This document shows, one piece after another, positions 22,871 to 31,981 of a stretch of DNA of 64,000 bases. The DNA is from Aphelocoma coerulescens (taxonomy: Eukaryota; Chordata; Aves; Passeriformes; Corvidae). The stretch covers positions 372,001-436,000 of the forward strand of contig NW_027184078.1 of NCBI RefSeq assembly GCF_041296385.1, in the 5' to 3' direction. The notes beneath the pieces are model-generated. The model was not told where the DNA came from. It was given only the letters and a program-made list of their open reading frames with translations, and ran no database searches. How positions within the stretch are numbered: the first letter of the stretch is position 1; every line of letters starts with the position of its first letter. Made by a program: the position numbers and the translations under genes.

Positions 22871-23762
22871 CTGGGGAGAAACCCCCAAGCCCTTTCTGGG
22901 CAGTCCCTGTGCTGAGGGGGTCTGGGAAGGACCTATCACCTAATGCAGCCCTTGTAGGGAATAAACAGGATGGGATAGAGAACTGGGTGTGGTTTCAGGT
23001 CTGTGATCTTGTCTGGATTGAGGAGACATAATTCAATGGCTCCTGTTACTGGAGCTGTGCAATGGAGCCACATGGATTTTAAGAAGGCCAGGCTGGGAAG
23101 ATGAGGAGGGGCAGTTTCCTGTTATGTGAGAGAGCAGCTGGAGTCCATGGAGCTTCCCTGGGGATTGGTGAGGAGTCAAGGGAGACCTCATGAATTAGGG
23201 CTAAAGAGAGCAGAGGTCTAGATCTGATAACTGATCTTACATGGTGGGTTTGGATTACGTCCTCATTTCTTGCTGTATTTCACCTCCTTTATCTCAAAGC
23301 AAAATAGCTTCTTACTATTATTCTGAGTTCAGAGGTCAGGAATATTTATGATTAGTCCTCTTTATTGAGATTTTTAACCACCACTTATGAATTAGAACAG
23401 ACATTACTGACCTGTCTATGACACTGCTCAAGCCGGATGAGCAAACTCCGCTTTGCATTGTTTCTTAACCACGTCAATCTCTATCAGCATCCCAGGGTGT
23501 TCTTGTTCTTCAGGCATTTCTCAACCCTCCCCAATGAGTTTTCCATTTCATTGAAAAATGTAATTTCCAGATTTGAGCATCCTCTCGACTCTTTCCCTAA
23601 TTTGTTTAATTTTGTACTACTGAAATTTGGGACATAAGTGTGTAGAAATACAGCTGAGACTTGGTTTCAGCTCTCATCATCTTGGCAAACTTTATGGCAT
23701 GACACCAATTAGGGCATTAATGCAATGGCAAGAGGTAACTGCTTTTCATTTTTATTTACATT
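22871..23762. other. Non-coding stretch, nothing recognised
   Basis: AT-rich, no coding or repeat identity seen. Confidence 0.5.
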
Positions 23763-24570
23763 TGTCTTGGTTTAAAAGACAGGCATCTGCCAAGGAAGGC
23801 AGGAACCTTCCTGGGACGGCAAATACAACCCCCCTTCCCTCCAAATTATTATAAATTCAAAATTATGGTGCTTTCAGGCAAAGATATGGAAGAGGAATAA
23901 CAGTTCTTTACAAACATCTATATATATCTCAAGACAAACAAACAACAACAGTGGCAGCCACAATAAACAGAACCAGAGTCCCAGTAACAGCCTTGTCCCA
24001 GCCACAGGCATTTTCCCCTCTGGTGCAGTTCTGGTCACAGCCAGCAGGGGCGCTGGTGGCTCCCGGCCAGGCAGGGTGGGTGCGATGATTCCCCCGTGGC
24101 TGCAGGGGGCGCTGTGGTGCAAGTTCAGCCTCCTCTCCCTCACGCGGCAATGGCGGCTCGGGCGGCAGAGAGAGAGGAAATGGCTCTGCTTGCGAAACTC
24201 ACGGGCAGCAGCCGGTCTCAGCACCATTCCAGGCAGTGAGCTGGACTGTAGCAGGAACCTCGGAGTGGCAGGCTAGAACAGCAGAGGTGAGCACACCCAG
24301 GGTGGCAAACAAAGTGTAGCAAAAGCCCTGAAGTGGTGGCAGGAGCACCAGGGAGTCCGGGCGGACACAGGGTGTTAGGTTAAAGTGTAGCAAAAACCCC
24401 AGAAGCAAGGGCAAAAACCAGCGAGGGCTGGGCAGCAACGGGAGGAAAGAGAAGGTGGAGGGGGGTTTGTTTTGGGTTTTCCCCTAGCTCTCAGGTGTTA
24501 GTGGGATGTCCTGGTGAAGGCAGCAGCAGCCAGGCTCCCAGAAGCAGCCAGGAGGTGCTCCCTCCAGAGA
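23763..24570 (+). mobile_element. LTR-like element beginning TGTCTTGGTTT, copy 1
   Basis: It starts TGTCTTGGTTTAAAAGACAGG and shares CCAAATTATTATAA, GGCAAAGATATGG and GGCGCTGGTGGCTCCCGGCC blocks with the elements at 40695 (plus) and 58110 (minus) in the two arms. This is a familiar passerine ERV terminal repeat. The 3' end is uncertain, since the copies diverge after about 600 bases. Confidence 0.55.
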
Positions 24571-24577
24571 GAGGGAG

Positions 24578-25060
24578 TGTCAAAAACACTCTCTTGACAT
24601 TGCCAATTAAATTATTACTAATTATTTATTCAACAGTAACTGGGGACGGGTATAGGGAATAGCCTAAATGCCATAAACGGCCAGGCAGAGAAAAAAAACA
24701 GCGCAGGCACAACGCTGGGTGCTCCTTTGGTAAATGGGTCACCTCAGGAGCACCGGGTGCTGGGCACCAGAACAGTTTATACAGTCTTTGTTTCGGTTCA
24801 CGACTGGTCAGTTCACTTTCAATCCTTCATTTGCATGTTCATTATGATTGGCTCATTCCGTGGTTCATTTCTGACCAATCATTTGTCCAGGGGATGATTC
24901 CATTGGCTGTTCTTTTTGTCCAATCCACACCTTTCTTGATGATGTGTAGGATGATGTCATGCATTTGAGGAAGCAGTGTCATCGTACCTTTGGGAGTTCC
25001 CAGCTCCCTAAACAAACCGAGCTAAAAGAAAAATCAAACCCAAAGCACCCTCTCCCAACA
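24578..25060 (-). mobile_element. LTR-like sequence rich in CCAAT boxes
   Basis: Read on the minus strand it runs from TGTTGGGAGAGGG through four CCAAT/ATTGG boxes (24847, 24875, 24902 and 24920, with a fifth at 25061 just outside), a TGTATAAACTG TATA box (about 24775) and an AATAAATAATT polyA region (about 24622), ending at TTTTTGACA. The order promoter, TATA, polyA signal is that of an LTR. No target duplication was found. Confidence 0.45.
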
Positions 25061-25172
25061 CCAATCACTAGGCCACAGAACCCTTCTTAACTTGACCTGA
25101 CAAACCAGCTTAACACTCTAATTTCTTATCTTTATTACATTACTTACTAACTTGTTGTAGAGGGTTGGGTTT

Positions 25173-25178
25173 GTAACC
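25173..25178. repeat. Target duplication GTAACC, left
   Basis: GTAACC directly precedes the 5' LTR and is repeated at 29509-29514. The uninterrupted host sequence TTTGTAACCGGGCAG is preserved in copy A at about 20780-20794. Confidence 0.95.
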
Positions 25179-25462
25179 TGCGGGTAACTCAGGATAGAGG
25201 GGGGGGAAATGTAGGTGACTAGGGACAGGCGTTCGGAAGATATCGCGTTGTACGGGACAGGTAAAACCCCTCCCCTCTACAGGTGATAGGTGAGCAGAAG
25301 GAAGTGACGTGGCAAACCCAGGTTATTTAACCCTATGTAATCCACGAATAAACGCCATTTTGCCGTCCACCACATTGGTGTCTGTGAGCTGATGGTCCGA
25401 ACGACCTGAGGTGGTCGTCGTGCCGTTCCTGAACCAGGTCGTTACGCCTCCGAGAGGCAACA
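25179..25462 (+). repeat. 5' LTR of gag/env ERV
   Basis: TG...CA ends. Contains a G8 run, GGTTATTTAACCC upstream of the start region, and CACGAATAAACGCC as polyA signal. Pairs with 29225-29508. Confidence 0.93.
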
Positions 25463-25464
25463 AG

Positions 25465-25482
25465 TGGTGCCGAAACCCGGGA
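25465..25482 (+). promoter_or_regulatory. Primer-binding site, tRNA-Phe type
   Basis: TGGTGCCGAAACCCGGGA starts two bases after the LTR and is the complement of the 3' end of vertebrate tRNA-Phe (TCCCGGGTTTCGGCACCA) as I remember it, 18 of 18. Confidence 0.85.
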
Positions 25483-25586
25483 ACCGGAATCGGAATCGGG
25501 ATCGGGAATTCGCCTGGACGGGTGAACGGCGGCCGGTGCGGCAGGACCAGCCCGGCGGGGAGGACGCTCCCGGACCAGCGAGGAGG

Positions 25587-26669
25587 ATGGAAGCTCTCGC
25601 AAAGGTCGTATCTCAGATTCATAAGCAATGGGGTATTGATTGCAAACCGAAAGATTTTACACTCGCTGTTGCGAGGCTATTGGAAATTGGGGTCATAGAC
25701 CGACCGGTGGATATCCTCCACCCAGAAGTATGGGACAGATGTACTAAGGCTCTAGCCGATGAAACAATGTCCTCGGGTTCGGGGAAATACCTTAAATTAT
25801 GGGGAAAAGTCGTGCAGGCTTTGCGTAAGGCCCTGCAAGAGCAGGAGACCTGGAAAGCCGCACGGAACTGTTTGCTGGCCACACCGCGGTTGGGAGTTGG
25901 TGCGGCCACGCAAACTACGGATGAAAGCTGCCCTGCCGAGCGCACAGACTCGCAGGAGCAAGCACCCTCTCCACGGCCCCCCAGCCCAACCCTACCTGCA
26001 GAGGGAAAGGAGCGGGTGCAGTCATTCTGGGGAGGGCTGGTGGAGGAAGCCAGGGAGGCTGCCATTAAAGCGGAGTCCGAAACGGCGTGGGCGAGACCCC
26101 CGCCCTATGCCCCGCAGAATGGCGCCGACCCCGGAGGGGACGGGGGGGGGTGCACACGTGGCCGGCGGGAGCGGCGGTGGTCCGCCGGGGTGTGCGCACG
26201 TGGCCGGCGGGAGCGGCGGTGGTCCGCCGGGGTGCGCGCACGTGGCCGGCGGGAGCGGCGGTGGTCCGCCGGGGTGCACACACGCGGCCGGCGGGAGCGG
26301 CGGTGGTCCGCCGGGGTGCGCACTTGTGGCCGGCGGGAGCGGCGGAGGTCCGCCGGGGTGCACGCACGTGGCCGGCGGGAGCGGCGGTGGTCCGCCGGGG
26401 TGCGCGCACGTGGCCGGCGGGAGCGGCGGTGGTCCGCCGGGGTGCGCGCACGTGGCCGGCGGGAGCGGCGGAGGTCCGCCGGGGTGCGCGCACGTGGCCG
26501 GCGGGAGCGGCGGAGGTCCGCCGGGGTGCGCGCACGTGGCCGGCGGGAGCGGCGGAGGTCCGCCGGGGTGCGCACATGCGGCCGGCGGGAGCGGCGGAGG
26601 TTCGCCGGGGGGCACACACGCGGCCGGCGGGAGCGGGGGAGGTCCGCTGGATGCCGCAGACGCGCGTGA
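25587..26669 (+). pseudogene. gag: ERV gag, matrix part and late domain, runs out of frame
   Basis: The ATG at 25587 opens a matrix-like domain (about the first 100 codons; helical, with a KLWGKVVQALRKALQEQE stretch like the matrix of alpharetrovirus-type gag). It then passes through a proline-rich region with the PPPY late-domain motif (26097-26108), which recruits NEDD4-type ubiquitin ligases in exogenous relatives. At a G9 run (26142-26150) the frame loses register with the downstream capsid frame and continues through the minisatellite as arginine-rich peptide to a stop at 26669. Capsid lies in the +1 frame. I see one net shift between matrix and capsid, with the homopolymer the likeliest place. 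Confidence 0.75.
26154..26660. repeat. 42-bp GC-rich minisatellite, 12 copies, inside gag
   Basis: Twelve copies of a 42-base unit. In the capsid frame each unit reads as 14 residues of the type HVAGGSGGGPPGCA, with a few substitutions (AA for VA, T for A, LV for HV, and a degenerate last two). Because 42 is a multiple of three and the unit lacks stops in any phase, all six frames stay open across about 26105-26619, producing several spurious ORFs over 180 codons on both strands. It lies between late domain and capsid. Confidence 0.95.
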
Positions 26670-27933
26670 ACGGAAAAGGGGAGGGAATCCCGGAGGAGGA
26701 ACCAAGGCCAACCAGAGCGCTCGCCCGGAAACATGCCCTTATATAGCAAGAGCCTCCCTCAGCAGGAGGCGGGGCGAGCCCAGGGGGAAGGAGCGGCCCA
26801 ATCCTAAGAGAAGGGGGCGGGGTAGAAGCCCGGGGAAAAAGCTCCGGAGCCCGGAAGTATCCAGTCAGTCGACTTCCGGCTCCGAGTCGGACTATAGCTG
26901 GAGCGAGTGGCTTGACGAACGGTCCGTAACCGACTCCGACTCTGACAAAGATGATTTCAGAACAGATAAAAGCTATAACTACCGCGCTCCTACCCGGGCC
27001 AAGGGGAAATTTGAAAAAGAACGTACTCCGCTTACAGACTGGAGAAAGATAAAAACAGCCTGTGCTGAATGGGCCCCTTCAGCCTCGCTAGCTTTCCCGG
27101 TCCGAGTAGGAGGGCAAGCCGGAAACCAGAGGATTTACTCACTGATAAATCCTAAAGATATACAAGCAATTGTTAAAGCAATTGCAGACAAAGGGATCAA
27201 TTCGGCTATGGTTTCCACCCTCATTGACAGCGTTTTTGGAGGGGATGACCTGCTCCCATTTGACATTAAACAAACCTGCAGATTAATTTTTGATGGGGCA
27301 GGGATGATTGTTTTCAAACAAGAATGGGAGGACAATTGCGCAAAGCAACTAGCCCTAGTAACTGGGGCAGACCACCCCCTCCACGGGTCCAGCCTACAGC
27401 GGCTAATGGGCACGGACCCAACCATGATCACCCCTCAGGCGCAGGCCGAGGGCCTACGGGCCCACGAAGTCATGGTAACTACCCGCGCCGCTAGAGAAGC
27501 TATCCGCTCTGCTTCCAGAGTTATTGCTAGACCATCGCCATGGTCCACAATAAAGCAGAGCGAGAGTGAAAGTTTCACACAGTTTGTGGACCGCCTCCAG
27601 GCAGCGGTTGATTCCTCTAACTTGCCCTCAGAAGCGAAGGGCCCTGTGGTGGCAGAATGCTTGCGCCAACAATGCAACTCTACCACTAAGGACATTTTAC
27701 GGTCATTACCAGCCGGGTCCAGTATTGCAGATATGATTAAGCATGTCGCAAAAGAAGATCATCTGGCCCCAATCCAGGCAGCTGTCCGCACTGCGATAAC
27801 GAGTGTAATGGCATGCTTTAAGTGTGGCCAGGCAGGCCACGCTGTAACAAATTGCCCCCAATTGGAGCCTCCATCAACAGCAGTTCCCCCATACCAGACG
27901 CGACCTAGAGGACCATGCTGGGCATGTGGGTAA
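26661..27933 (+). pseudogene. gag: ERV gag, capsid and nucleocapsid part, stop in second zinc knuckle
   Basis: This frame, open from 25759, contains after the minisatellite a basic linker, then capsid. Landmarks are the major homology region around ESFTQFVDRLQAAVDSS (about 27565-27615) and a first zinc knuckle CFKCGQAGHAVTNC (27814-27855, exact CX2CX4HX4C). The second knuckle begins CWACG and is cut by TAA at 27931-27933; the remaining knuckle residues (KGHFAREC) follow directly in frame. Reading on in that frame reaches a final TGA at 28204. Capsid is otherwise uninterrupted. Alpha/beta-type gag by order and motif. Confidence 0.85.
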
Positions 27934-28184
27934 AAGGGGCATTTTGCCAGAGAGTGCAGATCCAAGCTCCAGGGAAACGGGAGGGGGAGGGGGCATCCGG
28001 GCCGCACACAGCTCCCTCCCACTCGGGACATGAAGCGGCCCAGCTATGTCAATCCCCAATGGGCCGTGGAGCTCCCGCACCCACTGCCCCCCCGGGAAAT
28101 GACCAATTCCACAGCTCAACCGATGGCTCAGTTAAACCTGTCTGCGCTCCAGGCACAGCAGGAACAACCCCCTGGGAGCGAGAT

Positions 28185-29099
28185 CCCTGGGTGGCTTTGG
28201 CCATGAAAGTGGGCAGCCACCCGCCGATAGTGTGGGGAGTTACTCTGAGTCAGATCACAGGCCGAGGCGAGTGCTTTGGCAATGCGGCCTTAGCAAAACG
28301 AATAGGCAATGTCTGTACTGAATTTGTCAAACTTAACAAAACGATCAATAAGTGGGTGGTCCCATTCGCATCAGGGATGTTTGTTTGCCAGCGATCCGGA
28401 ATAAGCCCCTGTGTGCTTCTTGATAAGTTCGATAACTCTGCTGACTTTTGTGTCCAAGTTTTAATTGTTCCTAGAGTCCTGTATCACCAAGAAGAAGAAA
28501 TGTACCACCTTCTTGAAGAACCTAGCCGGCTCCACAAGAGAGAAATAATAACAGGCATAACCATCGCAATGCTGCTCGGCCTTGGAGCCACCGGCGCGGC
28601 CACAGGTGTTTCAGCCCTCGTGACCCAACACCAGGGACTTTCTCAGCTGCAGATGACTATTGATGAGGACTTACAAAGAATCGAAAAATCCATCTCCTTT
28701 CTAGAGAAATCTGTCTCCTCTCTCTCAGAAGTCGTCCTGCAGAACAGGCGAGGACTGGACCTCCTGCTCATGCAACAAGGAGGCCTGTGTGCCGCCTTGA
28801 AAGAAGAATGCTGCTTTTATGCAGACCACACCGGAGTCGTACGGGACTCAATGACTGAACTAAGGGAAAGGCTAGCCCAGAGAAAAAGAGAAAGAGAAGC
28901 CCAACAAGGATGGTTCGAGTCATGGTTTAACCAGTCTCCATGGCTGACCACCCTTGTTTCCACTCTAATAGGCCCCCTCACTATGTTACTCCTAACGTTG
29001 ATTTTTGGGCCTTGCATACTAAACAAATTGGTGTCATTTGTTAAAAGCCGGTTAGAAAAGGTTAACATTCTATTTGTTGACCGCCAACAATTGCTCTAG
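28185..29099 (+). pseudogene. env: ERV env, 3' part of SU and complete TM subunit, no start
   Basis: The frame is open from inside gag (27915) to TAG at 29099, but Env-like residues begin near 28185, so the signal peptide and most of SU are missing. The remaining SU end has a FVCQRSGISPC-type block. A basic cleavage-like site (RLHKRE, about 28535) is followed by a hydrophobic fusion-peptide-like segment. Then come a heptad region, the immunosuppressive-domain-like LQNRRGLDLLLMQQGGLC stretch with CX6CC, and a membrane anchor (about 28945-29030) with a short tail. CX6CC is the mark of gamma-type Env with covalently linked subunits, so env and gag come from different retroviral classes. Confidence 0.85.
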
Positions 29100-29210
29100 A
29101 ACACATCTATTTTGTGAATGTTATACCACTTTTTGTAACTTGTTATGTAGGTTTTACTAGTTCTTGAAATTTTATAGCATTTATACTTTGTATGTTTCTT
29201 AATAAATCAT

Positions 29211-29224
29211 GGTGGGGGGGGAAA
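29211..29224 (+). promoter_or_regulatory. Polypurine tract of gag/env ERV
   Basis: GGTGGGGGGGGAAA immediately upstream of the 3' LTR, as expected for the plus-strand primer. Confidence 0.8.
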
Positions 29225-29508
29225 TGCGGGTAACTCAGGATAGAGGGGGGGGAAATGTAGGTGACTAGGGACAGGCGTTCGGAAGATATCGCGTTGTACG
29301 GGACAGGTAAAACCCCTCCCCTCTACAGGTGATAGGTGAGCAGAAGGAAGTGACGTGGCAAACCCAGGTTATTTAACCCTATGTAATCCACGAATAAACG
29401 CCATTTTGCCGTCCACCACATTGGTGTCTGTGAGCTGATGGTCCGAACGACCTGAGGTGGTCGTCGTGCCGTTCCTGAACCAGGTCGCTACACCTCCGAG
29501 AGGCAACA
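29225..29508 (+). repeat. 3' LTR of gag/env ERV
   Basis: 284 bases, same length as the 5' LTR with two visible differences; followed by GTAACC (29509-29514). Confidence 0.93.
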
Positions 29509-29597
29509 GTAACCGGGCAGAAACACCAATTTAGTGTTGTGGTTTGGTTCAAAATACTCATTACTGTTTATCTTCTGTGAGATAAGAATTAGGAGAA

Positions 29598-30024
29598 TGT
29601 TGGAGAATGGAGTTATTGGGATCAATAAAGGAGCTGTGCAAGCTCTTGAGCTGGAGGTTTTTGGGCCTGTGTGTATGAGACACTTTCCGTGGGAAAGTCT
29701 CTGTAAGCAGAACAGTTTCAGCCTGAGAAATTTCAGGGAGTAACGTACTTGCAGGTGTGATATCTAGGAGTATAAGGAGGCAAGGACAAAATTCTTTTGA
29801 ACATAACAAGACTGTGGAAAACTGCCAATGTAGTCCGATTGTGTAGAAATAGAAATATGTCCTGATAAGCGTTAAGCCACTTAGGAGCTAACAAGCTGGT
29901 ATACTATATAAGTGCCTTTAGACTGCTAATAAATGGGAGTGTATTTGTCAACCATATTGGCTGGTGTCTATTTTTCTCCCCCCGCCGGGGATCCGAGCTC
30001 CCCGTCCCTCCGCGGCTTCCGATA
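29598..30024 (+). mobile_element. Solo LTR, 427 bp, inserted in copy B
   Basis: It starts TGTTGGAGAATGG and ends GGCTTCCGATA (CA mutated to TA), with CTAATAAATGGG as polyA signal. GGAGAA at 29592-29597 and 30025-30030 is an exact 6-bp duplication. The empty site (TTAGGAGAAATGCAAAG) survives in the other copies. It is the inverse of 13664-14092. Confidence 0.92.
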
Positions 30025-30057
30025 GGAGAAATGCAAAGCAGGCACCAAACTTGAAAG

Positions 30058-30338
30058 TGTTACAGTGGGGATACTGTAATGCCTATATCAAACCAGGAGT
30101 CCCGTGGAAAAGAAATATATATGGACGGATTCTTGATAGATGTTTCAGAGATGTTTATTTCTCCAGCCGCATGGCCGGGCTCTGCCGAGGAACCGCTACA
30201 GTCACGGGACCCGAAGGTCCTTTGCCCACGCAGGAAACACAAACCAACCAATAGGGAACAAGGCTGACCAGGGGCAGGGAAACCCCATGCCTCCCCTCAG
30301 GGCTCCCAGGGCTACATGGCGGGGGAGGGACCCCGACA
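30058..30338 (-). repeat. 3' LTR of the Y-box element
   Basis: 281 bases. TTTATT (reversed polyA signal) near 30152. Direct repeat of 31982-32262. Confidence 0.9.
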
Positions 30339-30557
30339 TTTCCCCCGTTTTATTTTAATAAAAGGAGAATGAAGACAACTGGATTAACATAACAAGAACA
30401 GTTTCAAAACAAAACAAGCCACCCTCCTGAGTCTTTAAATGTCCAAACAGATTCTGTGGAACATCTTAGGGCTGACAGAAGGGAGACAGAACTCTCTGAG
30501 CATGCTTTGTGGGGAAACTGAGGCAGGAGAGGGTTTAATTTCTTCCCTCCCCCTTTT

Positions 30558-31100
30558 TCATCCCCCACTCGGCATTGGAAAGGGATTTTTGGGGAAACAA
30601 TTGGCAAAGGCATGGTTTTGTGAGGAAAACCATGGATGAAAAAACGGATTGGGAATACACTGGGGATAATAGGACATAGGATAAAAGGGAAAGGTGGGAT
30701 TAGGAAAGGGAGACTGTAGGGGGGGTTTACAATGGAGATATTGTCTAACATGACTACGATTTCTTGCATATATATTGCCTTTCACAGGAACACCATCAGG
30801 CCCAGTGACCTGCGATGCTTGTAACCCTTTTCTACCTTGTATGATTTTGAATTCCACCACCTCTCCATCTCCCAAGCTTGGGATGCATTTTTCAGGGTTA
30901 TTCTTTTTAATAGCAGTTCTATGCACGAATATGTCTTGCTGGTTATCACATCTTGTTATAAAACCATAATTTTGTTTAACATTATACCATTTCACTATCC
31001 CTAAGATCTTAGCTACTATGGTCTTTTCCTTTTTCCGAGTGGCTGCTGTTTTCTGTCTCGCTGTGTCTTTGCTCTCCCTTTCGGTCCCTCCCGTGTTGGA
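30558..31100 (-). CDS. Y-box (YBX)-like cold-shock domain protein inside an LTR element
   Basis: On the minus strand the frame is open from at least 31100 to a stop at 30558. It contains a complete cold-shock domain: VAKILGIVKWYNV, NYGFI (RNP1), DIFVHRTAIKKNNP (RNP2 plus the Y-box-specific extension), GDGEVVEF, and VTGPDGVPVKG ahead of YARNRSH. The KKNNP and VTGPxGVPV blocks are typical of vertebrate Y-box proteins, which bind mRNA and CCAAT-box DNA. Upstream is a basic lead (TARQKTAATRKKEKTI) like the variable N-terminus of YBX proteins; downstream is a proline/phenylalanine-rich tail instead of the usual basic/acidic islands. There is no ATG in this frame just before the domain (the nearest start-like codon is a GTG at 30995), so the start may lie in the frame at 31318-31016 with a shift between, or translation may need splicing. 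No introns interrupt the domain. Confidence 0.8.
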   Translation of the reverse strand, partial: SNTGGTERESKDTARQKTAATRKKEKTIVAKILGIVKWYNVKQNYGFITRCDNQQDIFVHRTAIKKNNPEKCIPSLGDGEVVEFKIIQGRKGLQASQVTGPDGVPVKGNIYARNRSHVRQYLHCKPPLQSPFPNPTFPFYPMSYYPQCIPNPFFHPWFSSQNHAFANCFPKNPFPMPSGG

Positions 31101-31318
31101 ATTGTGGGGACTGCTGGTTCCGGCGCGCTTTTCCCAGGGTCGCGTTTGGGGCCGCGCGGGCCGGGCCCGGCCGCGCCGCTCCGTTCACCGTGCGTCACCT
31201 CCTCTAGTCGCAGCTGCGTTGCCACTGCCAGGCGCTGCATCTCGGCCGGGTCCCTGAGCGATGACCCCCCCGCACTCTGCTCCAGCGCGCGTTTCGGCTG
31301 GGCAGAGCTCCGCTCCAC
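31016..31318 (-). pseudogene. GC-rich frame 5' of the cold-shock domain
   Basis: A 100-codon ATG frame, alanine, proline and basic-rich, that overlaps the cold-shock frame in another phase and stops at 31016. It could be the original N-terminal part or 5' leader of the captured Y-box gene, now out of register, or chance in CpG-rich sequence. Confidence 0.35.
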
Positions 31319-31422
31319 CGCTGCCAGCCGCCCCTCTCGTTCAGGCTCTCACGGGGCTCGCTCCACCACGCGCTGCGCGGGGCCGGGCGGGCACTGCCAG
31401 GTCCCGCCGCTCCCACTGCGCC

Positions 31423-31860
31423 TCACTCTGCCACCGACACTGCGGCTCGCGTGGCTCCGCCCACGCGCGGGAATTGTCTCGCTGCTGCTCGCAGAGCGCT
31501 CGGTGCACGTGGCCGAGGCCGCACGGTCCCTGAGGCAGGCTTCCCTTCGCCAGGACACAGCTGACATTGCTCAACAGTCTCGGTTATTAAATAATATTCA
31601 CGAAAATATTCTTCCATCGGCATATATTTTGACTCAAATATTAACTGGGTCCAAACAGTCTTCCAAAAGCCCTTGGTAAGAATTAAATCCCAAGAAACAT
31701 AGAAAAAGTTCTTAAACAACCATGCCAGGAAGTGTTTCAGTTCTTTCTGAGCTTGGATCAAGCTAAACATTACAGAGAGATGTTCAAGAATCATTTTAAG
31801 TTTAAGATAAATGTCCATATGCAGCTCTGAGAGCCAAGAGTCTTCCCACGGTTCCTCCAT
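31423..31860 (-). CDS. Unrecognised 5' ORF of the Y-box element
   Basis: The first ATG after the 5' LTR (about 120 bases from it, at 31860) opens 145 codons. The first ~90 residues are unlike the GC-rich remainder: acidic start (MEEPWEDSWLSELHMDIY), then an amphipathic helix-rich, aromatic stretch with FLAWLFKNFFYVSWDLI. The last ~50 residues run into the CpG-rich stretch and look incidental. The sharp composition change near 31570 probably marks the join between retroviral leader/gag-like sequence and captured host cDNA. I do not recognise a family. Confidence 0.4.
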   Translation of the reverse strand: MEEPWEDSWLSELHMDIYLKLKMILEHLSVMFSLIQAQKELKHFLAWLFKNFFYVSWDLILTKGFWKTVWTQLIFESKYMPMEEYFREYYLITETVEQCQLCPGEGKPASGTVRPRPRAPSALRAAARQFPRVGGATRAAVSVAE

Positions 31861-31981
31861 AGTTTAGATATGGAATAGCAAAACAAAACCAAGAAGAGGA
31901 ATCCAAGGTTTCTAGGGTTTACTCACACAAATCAGTCGCTTAGGGATCAGGGATCGTTCTGCTCACAATTCTCTACCATTA

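Larger units (their letters stand above)
25179..29508 (+). mobile_element. Young pol-less ERV with gag and env remnant
   Basis: A 4330-bp provirus with 284-bp LTRs (25179-25462, 29225-29508), a tRNA-Phe-type primer site, gag, an env 3' part, a polypurine tract (29211-29224) and GTAACC target duplications. The two LTRs differ by eye at only two positions (GTTACG versus GCTACA near the 3' end). Protease, RT and integrase are absent: the NC part of gag lies a few hundred bases from the C-terminal part of Env SU. It therefore could only move in trans. It is inserted inside LTR copy B. Confidence 0.9.

Noticed and set aside
26022..26749. Three minus-strand and one extra plus-strand ORFs over 180 codons
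   Set aside because: They are products of a 42-base stop-free repeat inside gag; every frame is open for the same reason.
29099..29224. Extra accessory gene between env and 3' LTR
   Set aside because: Only ~125 bases, no frame of note; ordinary 3' non-coding region with polypurine tract.
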